From: Lacinutrix sp. 5H-3-7-4
Lineage (GTDB): Bacteria; Bacteroidota; Bacteroidia; Flavobacteriales; Flavobacteriaceae
Length of the DNA: 64,000 nt
Reading direction: 5' to 3'
NCBI RefSeq assembly: GCF_000211855.2
Contig: NC_015638.1
Location: 3,197,001 to 3,261,000, forward strand
A model generated the notes under the pieces. That model did not search any database. It was not told the origin of the DNA and worked only from the letters and a program-made list of their open reading frames with translations. This document shows, one piece after another, positions 31,695 through 43,165 of the stretch (position 1 is the stretch's first letter; each line of letters opens with the position of its first letter). The translations under genes and the position numbers were made by a program.

Positions 31695-34121
31695 ATGAAG
31701 ATTTCTTACAACTGGATTAAACAGTTTTTAAAAATAGATTGGCCTACAGAACAAACAAGTGAATTACTTACAGATTTAGGTCTTGAAGTTGAAGGCTTAG
31801 ATACTTACCAAAGTGTTAAAGGCGGACTTGAAGGCGTTATTGTTGGTGAGGTTTTAACTTGCGAACAACATAGTAATGCAGATAAGTTAAAAGTTACTAC
31901 TGTTAATATTGGTACTGGCGATACTTTACAAATTGTTTGTGGTGCACCTAATGTTGCTGCCGGACAAAAAGTTCCTGTGGCTACTATTGGCACTACACTT
32001 TATACTCCAGAAGGAGAAGCTTGGACTATTAAAAAAGGTAAAATTAGAGGAGAAGAAAGTCATGGTATGATTTGTGCCGAAGACGAATTAGGCTTAGGAA
32101 AATCTCATGATGGTATTATGGTTTTACCAGAAGACACGGTTGTTGGTACACCATGTGCAGATCTTTTTAAAATTGAAAACGATCATGTTTTTGAAATTGG
32201 TTTAACACCAAACCGCGCAGATGCTATGAGTCATTTTGGTGTTGCCAGAGATTTAAAAGCAGGATTACAACACAAGGATATTAATATTGAATTAATAACA
32301 CCATCTGTAAGTTCTTTTTACGTAGATAGTAGAACTTTAAAAATAGATGTTGAAGTCGCTAATAAAGAATTAGCACCACGTTATTGCGGTGTAACTATTT
32401 CGGGTGTAAAAGTAGCAGAGTCTCCAGATTGGATTAAACACCGTTTAAAAGCAATAGGTTTATCTCCAATAAACAATATTGTAGATATTACTAATTATGT
32501 ATTACACGAATTAGGGCAGCCACTTCATGCTTTTGATGCTAATAAAATTTCTGGAAACAAAATTGAAGTTAAAACATTAGAAAAAGGTACTAAATTTACA
32601 ACCTTAGATGGTGTTGAGCGTGAATTACACGAAGATGATTTAATGATTTGTGATACAGAAAAACCATTATGTATTGCTGGCGTTTTTGGAGGTATAGACT
32701 CTGGTGTTACAGACGGTACTACAAATATATTTTTAGAGAGTGCATATTTTAATCCTGTAAGTGTTAGAAAAACAGCAAAACGCCATGCTTTAAATACCGA
32801 TGCATCTTTTAGATTTGAACGTGGTATAGATCCAAACATAACAGAATATGCATTAAAACGTGCTGCTTTATTAATACAAGATATTGCAGGTGGAGAAATT
32901 ACAAGTGACGCATCTGATGCTTACCCAAATAAAATTGAAGACTTCCAGGTACATTTAACTTTCGATAAGGTTACAAAACTTATTGGACAGGAAATACCAA
33001 AAGAAACAATAAAAAGTATTTTATCTTCACTAGAAATTAAAGTTAATAATGTGACTGAAACTGGTTTAGGTTTAACAATTCCAGCTTATAGAAACGATGT
33101 TCAACGAGAAGCAGATGTTATAGAAGAAATTTTACGTGTGTACGGTTATAACAACATTATAACTACAACAAAATTAAACGCATCTATCTCTAATGCTTCT
33201 AAATTTGAAGACTATAAATTACAAAATGTTGTTGGCAACCAGTTAGTATCTCAAGGTTTTTACGAGATTATGGCTAACTCTTTAACCAATCCAAACTATA
33301 TTGAGTTAAGTGAACAATTAAAAGAAGAGCATAATATTACTATGCTAAATCCATTAAGTAAAGATTTATCTGTTTTAAGACAATCACTACTATTTTCTGG
33401 ATTAGAAGCTGTTTCACATAATATAAACCGAAGACAAAACAATATTAAGTTTTTTGAATTTGGAAAAACTTATCACAATTATAATGGCACAAGAGAAGAA
33501 CCTAAGCATTTAACATTACTAATCACAGGAAATAAAACCGAAGAAAATTGGTCTACTCCAAGTGAGAAAAGTACATTTTTTCACCTAAAAGGTAATGTAG
33601 ATGCTATTTTAAGTCGCTTAGGTATTTCTAGATATCGTGCAACAAGTGTTAAAAGCGATTTATTTTCTGAAGGCATACAGTACAGTCAAGGTAAAACAGT
33701 ATTAGTAGATTTTGGAATTGTAAAATCTAAAATCAATAAGCATTTTGATATTTCTCAGGAAGTATTATTCGCTAATTTTAATTGGGATAATATAATTGAA
33801 GTTGCAAAACGTAACAAAATAAAATTTACACCAATACCTAAGTATCCAGAGGTTCGTCGTGATTTTGCTTTACTTTTAGATAACAATGTCACTTTTGATG
33901 ATATAAATACTATTGCCAGACAAACTGAAAAAAAATTACTAAAAAATGTAAATTTATTCGATGTTTATCAAGGTAAAAACTTACCAAACGGTAAAAAAAG
34001 TTACGCCGTAAGCTTTACCTTTCTTGACGAGAATAAAACTTTAACAGATAAAGTAATAGACAAAATAATGAATAAATTACAATCTAACTTTGAAAACAAA
34101 CTTAGTGCTGAGTTAAGATAG
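31695..34121 (+). CDS. pheT: Phenylalanine--tRNA ligase beta subunit
   Basis: 808 aa, the normal length. In order: N-terminal and tRNA-binding (EMAP/OB) domain (GEVLTCEQHSNADKLKVTTV, about residues 50-70), B3/B4 editing domain (about 215-390, containing NIVDITNYVLHELGQPLHAFD), B5 domain (about 410-480), catalytic-like core (about 490-700) and the ferredoxin-like anticodon-binding domain (about 715-808, YPEVRRDFALLLD). It forms an alpha2-beta2 enzyme with PheS, which is not in this window. Confidence 0.97.
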   Translation: MKISYNWIKQFLKIDWPTEQTSELLTDLGLEVEGLDTYQSVKGGLEGVIVGEVLTCEQHSNADKLKVTTVNIGTGDTLQIVCGAPNVAAGQKVPVATIGTTLYTPEGEAWTIKKGKIRGEESHGMICAEDELGLGKSHDGIMVLPEDTVVGTPCADLFKIENDHVFEIGLTPNRADAMSHFGVARDLKAGLQHKDINIELITPSVSSFYVDSRTLKIDVEVANKELAPRYCGVTISGVKVAESPDWIKHRLKAIGLSPINNIVDITNYVLHELGQPLHAFDANKISGNKIEVKTLEKGTKFTTLDGVERELHEDDLMICDTEKPLCIAGVFGGIDSGVTDGTTNIFLESAYFNPVSVRKTAKRHALNTDASFRFERGIDPNITEYALKRAALLIQDIAGGEITSDASDAYPNKIEDFQVHLTFDKVTKLIGQEIPKETIKSILSSLEIKVNNVTETGLGLTIPAYRNDVQREADVIEEILRVYGYNNIITTTKLNASISNASKFEDYKLQNVVGNQLVSQGFYEIMANSLTNPNYIELSEQLKEEHNITMLNPLSKDLSVLRQSLLFSGLEAVSHNINRRQNNIKFFEFGKTYHNYNGTREEPKHLTLLITGNKTEENWSTPSEKSTFFHLKGNVDAILSRLGISRYRATSVKSDLFSEGIQYSQGKTVLVDFGIVKSKINKHFDISQEVLFANFNWDNIIEVAKRNKIKFTPIPKYPEVRRDFALLLDNNVTFDDINTIARQTEKKLLKNVNLFDVYQGKNLPNGKKSYAVSFTFLDENKTLTDKVIDKIMNKLQSNFENKLSAELR

Positions 34122-34141
34122 ATTATTTAAAATTTCCTAAC

Positions 34142-35002
34142 ATGACTAATTATTACAAGAGCATAATATGTGTTTTTATTTTATTAATAACAATAAAAAC
34201 AAATGCTCAATCTAAAGATTTAAATGTTAAAGATAAAGACACAACATCTATAGGTAAATTATTTATTGAAGATGGTAAAAATGCTGTTTTAAGTGCAAAA
34301 CATGCTTTTTTAAGACCGTTAAGCTGGGATAAAAAAGATTTTACAACTCTAGGCACTGTAGCTGTTAGCGCATTTGCATTAGCAACAGTAGACGATGAAA
34401 CTAGTGCATATTTTACTAGACAAAAACCACCTAAAATTTTTCAAGAAGTTGGAACACGTTTTGGTAGTCCGCAAGTTTATTTTATAGCTAATGCAGGACT
34501 ATATGGTTTTGGTCTTTTTACAAAAAACGAAAAAATTAGAAAAACTAGTGTATTAATTATATCATCGTCATTTACAACTGGGGTTATACAAAGCTTAAGT
34601 AAAACTGTTTTTGGTAGAGCAAGACCTGGAAACGGTCTTAAAAGTAATGAGTTTCATTTATGGTCTAACGAGCCTGCACACCACTCTTTTCCATCTGGAC
34701 ACACTGTATTGTCCATTACAATGGCACACTCTATAGCAAAACAATTTAATAACACTTGGTCTAAAGTAGGTGTTTATACTCTTGGTTCTATTGCTCCTAT
34801 TTCTAGGTTATTTGCTGGTGCACACTGGTTAACAGATGTTGGAATTGGTGCTGTTTTAAGTATTGTAGTTGTAGATAGTATTGATAAATTTCTTTACAAC
34901 TCTAACGCGTATGATTATGGCGACAATTATAAAAAGAAAAACAGAATCTCTTGGAACGTTAGCTTTACGGGAAATCAAATAGGACTTATAGGTACTTTTT
35001 AA
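34142..35002 (+). CDS. PAP2-family phosphatase
   Basis: 286 aa with a signal peptide (residues 1-22). It has the phosphatidic acid phosphatase signature: KTVFGRARPGN, then PSGHTVLS and SRLFAGAHWLTDVGIG, covering the K-x6-RP, PSGH and SRx5Hx3D motifs. Expected to dephosphorylate lipid phosphates at the outer face of a membrane. It follows pheT by 20 bp but is functionally unrelated. Confidence 0.9.
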   Translation: MTNYYKSIICVFILLITIKTNAQSKDLNVKDKDTTSIGKLFIEDGKNAVLSAKHAFLRPLSWDKKDFTTLGTVAVSAFALATVDDETSAYFTRQKPPKIFQEVGTRFGSPQVYFIANAGLYGFGLFTKNEKIRKTSVLIISSSFTTGVIQSLSKTVFGRARPGNGLKSNEFHLWSNEPAHHSFPSGHTVLSITMAHSIAKQFNNTWSKVGVYTLGSIAPISRLFAGAHWLTDVGIGAVLSIVVVDSIDKFLYNSNAYDYGDNYKKKNRISWNVSFTGNQIGLIGTF

Positions 35003-35028
35003 GTAAAGTTTATAAATACACGCTTGTT

Positions 35029-35586
35029 TTAATCTGTTAATATTACAGTATCTACAACATGAATAAAACCTTTATCCAATTTCGAAGAATACTCGATTAA
35101 ACACAATTCGCTTTTTTCAACTTTAACAGTAAGAATACCTTCTTTTATATTAAAAATTATTTTTTTATTCTCTAAAGTTTCAAAATCTATTTTTTTATTA
35201 GATTTAAGTATAGATTGTAAAATTAAGTCCTTTGATGCGTGTTTTGGTATTATATGATTTTTAATAATAGATTTAAGTTTACTAGTATTCTCCTCAAGAA
35301 ACAATGAATCTAGCTTAGACTTTCCTAATTTTTCAAAAGCAGCATCTGTAGGCGCCAATAATGTATATATATCTTCTTTAGTAAATAGTGACTGTATTTC
35401 CGTATGCTCTAAAACCCTTAGCAAAGTATAATGTTCTCCAGTATTTTTTAAATAACCTTCTATAGATCCTGAAGTTTTTTGTACTAATACTTTACAATTT
35501 GAATTACTAAAATTCACTCTACTATTGTAAAATGTTAAACAGATTACAAAAACTGAAACAACAAATGGTAGTATTATCCTTATCAT
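35029..35586 (-). CDS. Fasciclin (FAS1) domain protein
   Basis: 185 aa. An N-terminal membrane anchor or signal (residues 4-20), then one FAS1 domain (about 50-185) with the H1 motif YTLLAPTDAAFEKL and the H2 segment GFIHVVDTVIL. FAS1 proteins are extracytoplasmic adhesion modules. Single gene, convergent with PAP2. Confidence 0.88.
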   Translation of the reverse strand: MIRIILPFVVSVFVICLTFYNSRVNFSNSNCKVLVQKTSGSIEGYLKNTGEHYTLLRVLEHTEIQSLFTKEDIYTLLAPTDAAFEKLGKSKLDSLFLEENTSKLKSIIKNHIIPKHASKDLILQSILKSNKKIDFETLENKKIIFNIKEGILTVKVEKSELCLIEYSSKLDKGFIHVVDTVILTD

Positions 35587-35750
35587 AATATAAAAATTTA
35601 AATGACTTAGGGTTAATATATATAACGTAATTAATTGATTTTAGGATGTTTAATTACAAAAATTTAACATTTAACAGACTTTAACGCTAAGTAAATAACT
35701 TATCAGTCTAAAAATTTTGTAACTTATATTAGATTTTAAAACAAAATATT

Positions 35751-35984
35751 ATGGATTCAAACTATGTAAAAATATATACAGGAAATACGATTGTTGTTCA
35801 ACTTATGAAACAAAGACTAGAAGATGTAGGTATTAATCCTGTTATTAAAGACGAAACAGAATCTGGACGTTTAGCTGGTTTTGGTACTAGCTTACCAGGA
35901 CAACCCGAAGTTTATGTGCACGAAAGTGAATTAGGAAAAGCTGTACAAATTGTAGAAACCGTAAGAAATGAAATGGAAGCTTAA
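35751..35984 (+). CDS. DUF2007 small protein (putative signal-transducing)
   Basis: 77 aa, full-length DUF2007 pattern: YVKIYTGNTIVVQLMKQRLE, then EVYVHESELGKAVQIVE. Compact alpha/beta fold related to the PII/ACT-like group; the role is unknown. Followed by a shared terminator. Confidence 0.85.
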   Translation: MDSNYVKIYTGNTIVVQLMKQRLEDVGINPVIKDETESGRLAGFGTSLPGQPEVYVHESELGKAVQIVETVRNEMEA

Positions 35985-36002
35985 TTAGAGTATAAACTAT
36001 TA

Positions 36003-36041
36003 AAACAAAAGCCTCAAAATAAAATTTTGAGGCTTTTGTTT
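36003..36041. terminator. Bidirectional terminator between DUF2007 and the ABC-F gene
   Basis: An 18-bp perfect stem AAACAAAAGCCTCAAAAT / ATTTTGAGGCTTTTGTTT with an AAA loop; T-rich on both strands, so it can serve both convergent genes. Confidence 0.85.
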
Positions 36042-36064
36042 TATTTAATAATTGTAGTGGTATG

Positions 36065-37687
<1,623 letters not shown>

Positions 37688-37871
37688 TTACTATTTATTA
37701 ATTTAACCTTATGCAAAGTGCTATAAAGTTTAAGGCTGCAAAAGTAATTAATATCTTTGGTTTCATAAAACAATTGACTTATTAGTATCTAAAATTTACT
37801 ATTATTGTGAGTTTAACGAAAGTTTGCATCAATTTAACAACGCATTAACACCATTGCAATAATTCAAAACA

Positions 37872-37879
37872 TACTTTTG
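37872..37879 (+). promoter_or_regulatory. -7 box for the 37910 lipoprotein gene
   Basis: TACTTTTG fits TAnnTTTG, 31 bp before the start codon, in the 225-bp divergent gap with the ABC-F gene. Nothing else notable was seen in that gap. Confidence 0.4.
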
Positions 37880-37909
37880 TTTGATTCGCAATTTTTGGAA
37901 AATTTTTAA

Positions 37910-39334
37910 ATGAAAATAAAATTACTCTACATATTATGCTGCTTTACAACAGTTTTCACCTCTTGTAAAAATGATAAGGATACCAATGGTACTTCGGCTT
38001 TTTTTGGTGGCAAAATTGTAAACCCTTATTCTAACTACATTGTACTTTCTAAATCCCGAAAAGTTTTAGATACAATTAAACTAGATGAGAAAAACCGTTT
38101 TGCTTATAAAATTGACAAAGCCGAGCCTGGTTTATATACTTTTTATGATGGTAAAGAATTACAAACAGTACTTATACAACCTAATGACAGCTTACTTTTA
38201 AGGCTAAATACTTACGATTTTGATGAGTCTTTAGTTTACTCTGGAATTGGTGCAAAAGAAAATAATTTTTTAATGGAATTATTTTTACTTAATGAAGAAG
38301 ATGAAAAAAACACCTTAGCATTAAGCCAGCTTATGCCAGAAGCTTTTGAACAAAGATTAAATGCTTTACGAGATGATAAATTAAAAAAGCTTGCTAAGTT
38401 TAAATCTAAATATGAAACCTCTACTTTGTTTGATAAATTAGTTCAAGGCAATATAAATTATAAATATTATTCTTCTAAAGAAGTATATCCAATTGCAAAT
38501 TATAGCAAGACCGAAAAACACATGCTTGAAATTTTACCAGAAGATTTTTATAGCTACAGAAGTGACATTAATTATAATGATGATGTTTTAAAAGATTATC
38601 CTGCATACAGTTCCTTTTTAGGTTTTCACTTTAATACTTTAGCATTACAAGAGCATTTTAAGGAAAGTGATGATAGTATTTATAATGAATTATCTCTAGA
38701 CTATAATTTGAAGAAGCTTAAAATTATAGACGAAAAAGTTAAAAATAAGTCTATAAAAAACAGATTATTATATGCTGCAACTATGCGTTTTATTAATAAT
38801 TCTCATAAAACTGAAGAATATTGCAGTATTTTAAATTCGTTTATAGAAAAAAGCTCTAATAAAAAGCAAATTACAAGAGCACAAAATGTTGTAAGATCTT
38901 ATCAACGCTTAAAACCTGGTAATAAAATACCTAATATTACGCTTTTAAATACTAATAATAAAGAACTTGGTTTAAGTAGTATAATTACAAAACCTACAGT
39001 TATTTATTTTTGGACTAAAACAAATAAAAATCATATTACTACGTCTCACAAGCGTATTAAAGAGTTAAATGCAAAATATCCAGAGGTTGAATATATTGCT
39101 ATAAATATAGATTCTATTTCTTATGCTAACCAAAAGAAAGTTTTAAATCATTTTGATTTAAGAGTGCATAATGAATATAGGCTTAAATCACCTTCTCATG
39201 CCGTAGATTCTTTATCTATTAAACCTATAAACAATGTTTTTATAGTTAATAAGAAAAGTGAGATTGTAAATCCTAAAGCAAATATATTTACAATACAGTT
39301 TGAACAAGAATTACTTGAAGTAATAAATCATTAA
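37910..39334 (+). CDS. Thioredoxin-fold lipoprotein lacking the CxxC active site
   Basis: 474 aa. Lipobox FTSC (Cys19), N-terminal DUF4369-like beta domain, a helical middle region, and a C-terminal thioredoxin-like domain (about residues 340-474) recognisable from PTVIYFW and KPINNVFIVNKK. Where redox-active members have WCxxC this one has FWTKTNKNH, with no cysteines. It is therefore unlikely to be an oxidoreductase and may have a binding or structural role in the envelope. Confidence 0.75.
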   Translation: MKIKLLYILCCFTTVFTSCKNDKDTNGTSAFFGGKIVNPYSNYIVLSKSRKVLDTIKLDEKNRFAYKIDKAEPGLYTFYDGKELQTVLIQPNDSLLLRLNTYDFDESLVYSGIGAKENNFLMELFLLNEEDEKNTLALSQLMPEAFEQRLNALRDDKLKKLAKFKSKYETSTLFDKLVQGNINYKYYSSKEVYPIANYSKTEKHMLEILPEDFYSYRSDINYNDDVLKDYPAYSSFLGFHFNTLALQEHFKESDDSIYNELSLDYNLKKLKIIDEKVKNKSIKNRLLYAATMRFINNSHKTEEYCSILNSFIEKSSNKKQITRAQNVVRSYQRLKPGNKIPNITLLNTNNKELGLSSIITKPTVIYFWTKTNKNHITTSHKRIKELNAKYPEVEYIAINIDSISYANQKKVLNHFDLRVHNEYRLKSPSHAVDSLSIKPINNVFIVNKKSEIVNPKANIFTIQFEQELLEVINH

Positions 39335-39355
39335 TTATTAGATTAAATATAAAGA

Positions 39356-39387
39356 AAAAGCCTCAACATGCAGTTGAGGCTTTTTTT
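39356..39387. terminator. Terminator
   Basis: AAAAAGCCTCAAC-ATGCA-GTTGAGGCTTTTT followed by more T; lies between the convergent thioredoxin-like and transaldolase genes. Confidence 0.85.
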
Positions 39388-39403
39388 ATAAATGAAAAGA
39401 AAA

Positions 39404-40057
39404 TTAATTTCCTTTTTTATAATCTTCTAAAAATTTAGCTAAACCAATATCTGTTAATGGATGCTTTAGTAAACCTTCAATAGAACTTAATGGACCAGTC
39501 ATGACATCTGCACCTAATTTAGCACAATCAATAACATGCATTGTGTGACGTACAGATGCTGCAAGAATTTGAGTTTCAAAAGCATAATTATCATAAATAT
39601 GTCTAATTTCTGCAATAAGATTTAAACCATCTGTAGAGATATCATCTAAACGACCAATAAAAGGAGATACATACGTTGCTCCTGCTTTTGCTGCTAATAA
39701 AGCTTGACCTGGAGAAAACACTAAAGTTACGTTAGTTTTAATTCCTTTATCACTAAAGTATTTACATGCTTTAATGCCATCTTTAATCATTGGTAATTTA
39801 ATTACAATTTGCTCATGTAATTCTGCTAAAGCTTCTCCTTCTCTAACCATACCTTCAAAATCTGTAGAGATAACTTCTGCACTTACATCACCAGACACTA
39901 AGTTACAAATGTCGACATAATGTTTTAAAATATTATCTGTACCAGTAATACCTTCTTTAGCCATTAATGATGGGTTTGTAGTTACTCCATCTAAAATTCC
40001 TAAATCTTCGGCTTCTTTAATTTGAGCAAGATTTGCTGTGTCTATAAAAAATTTCAT
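39404..40057 (-). CDS. Transaldolase / fructose-6-phosphate aldolase-like
   Basis: 217 aa, the short single-domain transaldolase type. [16 protein letters not shown] and [13 protein letters not shown] at the N-terminus, the Schiff-base lysine in [20 protein letters not shown] context, and [20 protein letters not shown] are family hallmarks. It transfers dihydroxyacetone units in the non-oxidative pentose phosphate pathway; transaldolase versus FSA activity cannot be separated by sequence inspection alone. Confidence 0.9.
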   Translation of the reverse strand: MKFFIDTANLAQIKEAEDLGILDGVTTNPSLMAKEGITGTDNILKHYVDICNLVSGDVSAEVISTDFEGMVREGEALAELHEQIVIKLPMIKDGIKACKYFSDKGIKTNVTLVFSPGQALLAAKAGATYVSPFIGRLDDISTDGLNLIAEIRHIYDNYAFETQILAASVRHTMHVIDCAKLGADVMTGPLSSIEGLLKHPLTDIGLAKFLEDYKKGN

Positions 40058-40153
40058 ATTAAATATTTAGTTGTGTTTGTAATAATGGTACGAAGTTACA
40101 ACTTCTTACTATTTCTAAATAGAAAATAATATGAAATGATATTAACAAAGATA

Positions 40154-40584
40154 TTAATCTAAAATGTGAAGCGTTTTAGTACATTCTAAATTGGTTTGGT
40201 AATAATCCATTTTAAAATTATCATGATCCCAACCTAAGCTCCAATCTATAGCATAAAAAAAAATAATGTAAAAAACAGCGAGTAGCAAACAGTTAAAAAA
40301 GCAAGAATGTTTTTTGCCAATACAAATTTACCTTTTGTAATTTTAGATATAATAAAAAGAAGCAAATAAAAGAATATAGACCATATTATAATGTTACCAA
40401 AAAGACCTTTTAAATAAAGTATTCCAGACATTGAAAATATCCAAGTAGTATCTGTACTTTGAACAAACGGAAAGCCTAAAAAACTAGGCCATTTTTCATC
40501 TGTTACACAAGTATATTTAAAATATATAATATCACTAGATATCATTCCTAAAGAAAGGATAATAGATAGTAATATTTTTTTCAT
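40154..40584 (-). pseudogene. Small membrane protein, probably frameshifted
   Basis: The open frame 40246-40584 gives 112 aa with three hydrophobic segments (about residues 3-24, 54-75 and 88-110) and ends FFFML in a run of nine A bases (plus strand 40255-40263). One extra A would continue it as YAIDWSLGWDHDNF and on to a stop at 40154-40156, adding about 34 hydrophilic residues, a more natural ending. It abuts the SDR gene start, so it probably shares its transcript. Family not recognised. Confidence 0.5.
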
Positions 40585-41385
40585 TTATAACTTATAATGG
40601 TTAATTAGCATCTTTTCGTAAACACTATCTGGAAGAATAAATTTTAAAACAATAGAAAACTTCTGCATAAATGCGCCAACCTTGTAATGTATTTTAGGTT
40701 TTTTGGTTTCAATCACCTTTAAAACTTGTTTTGCTACAGCAATAGGATCGCTACTATTATCTACATGTTCATCTATATCATTTAAAACACTACCATACTT
40801 TTTATATGGCGATGTATCTTTTAATGGCGCGTGATAACGTCCTGCAGCAATATTAGTTGCAAAATCTCCAGGCGCAATATTTGCCATATTAATATTAAAG
40901 TCTTTTAATTCTATTCTAAATGCTTCGGTTAAAAGCTCTAAAGCACCTTTACTAGCACTATAAATCCCTCTGTAAGGCAAGCCCATAAAGCCAGCAATTG
41001 ATGTTATATTAATTATTAGTCCGCTATTATGTTTTCTCATTTCTGGTAAAACAGCTTTTATTACATTAATAGGACCAAAAAAATTTGTATCAAAATTGTG
41101 TTGTATTTCTTCTGCTGGAATTTCTTCAATTGGACCTGTAATACCAACACCTGCATTATTAATTAACACATCTATTTTTCCTTCAGCTAAAACCACTTGA
41201 GCTACAGCTTTTTTTATTGAGTCTACATTTTTAACATCTAAAGCAATAATTTTAAAAGGATGATTTACATACTTTTCTGCACTTCGGCTTGTACCATAAA
41301 CAGTATAACTATTTTGAGTTAAATACTCACCAATAGATTTTCCTATTCCTGAAGATCCTCCTGTTATTAAAACGACTTTAGACAT
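40585..41385 (-). CDS. Short-chain dehydrogenase/reductase
   Basis: 266 aa. Classical SDR: nucleotide-binding GGSSGIGK (residues 9-16), NNAG (about 85-88), catalytic S-Y-K (Ser in ITSIAG, YSASKGA). The GxxxGIG loop with a following TSRS suggests NADP(H). Substrate unknown. The C-terminal region (MQKFSIVLKFILPDSVYEKM) is typical of the DltE/SDR group acting on lipids or retinol-like substrates. Confidence 0.9.
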   Translation of the reverse strand: MSKVVLITGGSSGIGKSIGEYLTQNSYTVYGTSRSAEKYVNHPFKIIALDVKNVDSIKKAVAQVVLAEGKIDVLINNAGVGITGPIEEIPAEEIQHNFDTNFFGPINVIKAVLPEMRKHNSGLIINITSIAGFMGLPYRGIYSASKGALELLTEAFRIELKDFNINMANIAPGDFATNIAAGRYHAPLKDTSPYKKYGSVLNDIDEHVDNSSDPIAVAKQVLKVIETKKPKIHYKVGAFMQKFSIVLKFILPDSVYEKMLINHYKL

Positions 41386-41488
41386 ATATAATTTAGTGTT
41401 TAAATATTATGAGTTTTATATTGAAAAGAATACAATAAACAAAAAAATCCTGATTCGCAAAAGCTTTCAAGATTTGAGTTTAGTGTAC

Positions 41489-41589
41489 AAAAAAAGGCAA
41501 GCTACCTACATCACACCGCTACGACCGCTTACCTTTGCTTCGTTCCCGACCTGGAGGATTCAACAGGAGCTGGTTGTGTAGGACTTGCC
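41489..41589 (-). ncRNA. ffs: Signal recognition particle RNA (bacterial small SRP RNA)
   Basis: On the reverse strand the transcript runs from about GGCAAGTCCTACACA at 41589 to TGTAGGTAGCTTGCC at 41496, closing a long stem, followed by a T-run to 41489 as terminator. The apical loop region contains CCAGGTCGGGAACGAAGCA, the conserved Ffh-binding domain with its GGAA-type tetraloop context. It is about 94 nt, the normal length for the short form. A + strand frame at 41396-41581 overlaps it and is not a gene. Confidence 0.92.
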
Positions 41590-41677
41590 GCGGCAAATAT
41601 ACAATGTTTTAATTTTATCACAATGATTTTTTATACTGAATTTTAATAAATATCTTGCTTAAAATTAATTACTAAAA

Positions 41678-42706
41678 ATGAAACTACATAATTACCTTAC
41701 AATCATAATTTTAGCAATAACTCTTATTAGTTGCGGTGATTCTAAACAAGAAAAAAACTTTAACATCACAACAAATGCAACAAATAATACAATAGCATTA
41801 AATGAAACACTAGAATTATCTATTGCTAACCCTAAAAATATTGAAATAGAATCTATTACCTATGAAATAGGTGGTAAAACAGTAGATAAATCTGTACTTT
41901 TAAGCGATTTTAAATTAGGATCTCAAACTATTACTGCCACTATTAATTTTGATGGAGAAACAGAAATTGCTACCAGAAACATCGCTATTGTAAATAATGC
42001 ATCTCCAAAAGTTTATAGTTACGAGATTGTAAACACCTATCCTCATGATATTACATCTTATACTCAAGGATTAGAATTTTTTAACGGCGAATTATATGAA
42101 AGTACAGGACAAAAAGGAGAGAGTAAATTACGTAAAGTAAACTATAAAACTGGAGAAGTACTTAAAAACATAAATCTTGCAGATCAATATTTTGGTGAAG
42201 GTTTAACCATATTAAATAATAAAATATACCAATTAACCTGGTTAAGCGGCAAAGGCTTTGTATACAATCTTGATACTTTTAAACGCTCTAGTACTTTTAA
42301 ATTTGGAGAAAGTAAAGAAGGTTGGGGAATTTGTAATGATGGTAAAATGCTTTATAAAAGTGATGGAACCGAAAAAATTTGGCTGTTAAATCCTGAAAAT
42401 CTTGTTGAAGAAAATAATATTCAAGTCTATACCAATAAAGGAAAAATTGGTAAACTTAACGAACTTGAATGGATTAACGGAAAAATTTACGCCAACATAT
42501 ACCAACGAAATGGTGTTGCGATTATAAACCCAAAAAATGGTGCAACTGAAGCTGTAATAGATTTTTCTCCTTTAAAAAAAGAAGTAAAACAACATAAAGG
42601 TTTAGATGTACTTAATGGTATTGCTTACAACCCAGAAACACAAACCATATTTGTTACAGGAAAACGTTGGGATAAGTTATTTGAAGTGAGAATTATTGAA
42701 AAATAA
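41678..42706 (+). CDS. Glutaminyl-peptide cyclotransferase (glutamine cyclotransferase family)
   Basis: 342 aa. Lipobox ISC (about residue 19); a short immunoglobulin-like region, then the five-bladed propeller of plant-type glutamine cyclotransferases, with YPHDITSYTQGLEFFNGELY, YFGEGLTILNNKIYQLTW, KSDGTEKIW, LNELEWINGKIYANIY and GIAYNPETQTIFVTGKRW. It converts N-terminal glutamine of exported proteins to pyroglutamate. Overlap-free coupling with the next gene (1 bp gap). Confidence 0.92.
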   Translation: MKLHNYLTIIILAITLISCGDSKQEKNFNITTNATNNTIALNETLELSIANPKNIEIESITYEIGGKTVDKSVLLSDFKLGSQTITATINFDGETEIATRNIAIVNNASPKVYSYEIVNTYPHDITSYTQGLEFFNGELYESTGQKGESKLRKVNYKTGEVLKNINLADQYFGEGLTILNNKIYQLTWLSGKGFVYNLDTFKRSSTFKFGESKEGWGICNDGKMLYKSDGTEKIWLLNPENLVEENNIQVYTNKGKIGKLNELEWINGKIYANIYQRNGVAIINPKNGATEAVIDFSPLKKEVKQHKGLDVLNGIAYNPETQTIFVTGKRWDKLFEVRIIEK

Positions 42707-42707
42707 C

Positions 42708-43097
42708 ATGCAGGTTTATAGCGAAACAATAGTAGTTACAGAAAATGATATAGATGAATTACAGCACGTTAATAATGTACGCTATGTACAATGGGTTAAT
42801 GATATTGCAAAAGCACATTGGCATAAAAACGCTTCTACTTCTATTTTAAAAAACTATTTTTGGGTACTACTATCACATACTATAGACTATAAAGCATCTG
42901 CAGTTTTAAATGAAACACTTTTAATTAAAACGTATGTTACAGAAGCTAAAGGTGTAAAATCAACTAGAATTATAGAAATTTTTAACAAAAAGAGCAATAC
43001 TTTATTAGCAAAATCTACAACCAATTGGTGTTTTATGAGTACGTCTTCAAAAAAACCAACACGTATAACTCAAGAAATTGCAGATTTATTTACTTAA
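42708..43097 (+). CDS. Acyl-CoA thioesterase (hotdog fold)
   Basis: 129 aa. The 4HBT pattern: VTENDIDELQHVNNVRYVQWV near the N-terminus, with the D/N-H residues of the active-site helix. The ATG at 42708 is preferred over an upstream TTG that overlaps the cyclotransferase stop. It probably hydrolyses acyl-CoA thioesters; substrate unknown. Confidence 0.87.
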   Translation: MQVYSETIVVTENDIDELQHVNNVRYVQWVNDIAKAHWHKNASTSILKNYFWVLLSHTIDYKASAVLNETLLIKTYVTEAKGVKSTRIIEIFNKKSNTLLAKSTTNWCFMSTSSKKPTRITQEIADLFT

Positions 43098-43165
43098 TAA
43101 AAGAATATTAATACTAAAATAGTTTTTCAAAAGTTATATTTTAGTCCCTTAAAGTTAATTATCTC

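Noticed and set aside
41396-41581. 61-codon + strand ORF.
   Set aside because: It is antisense to the SRP RNA.
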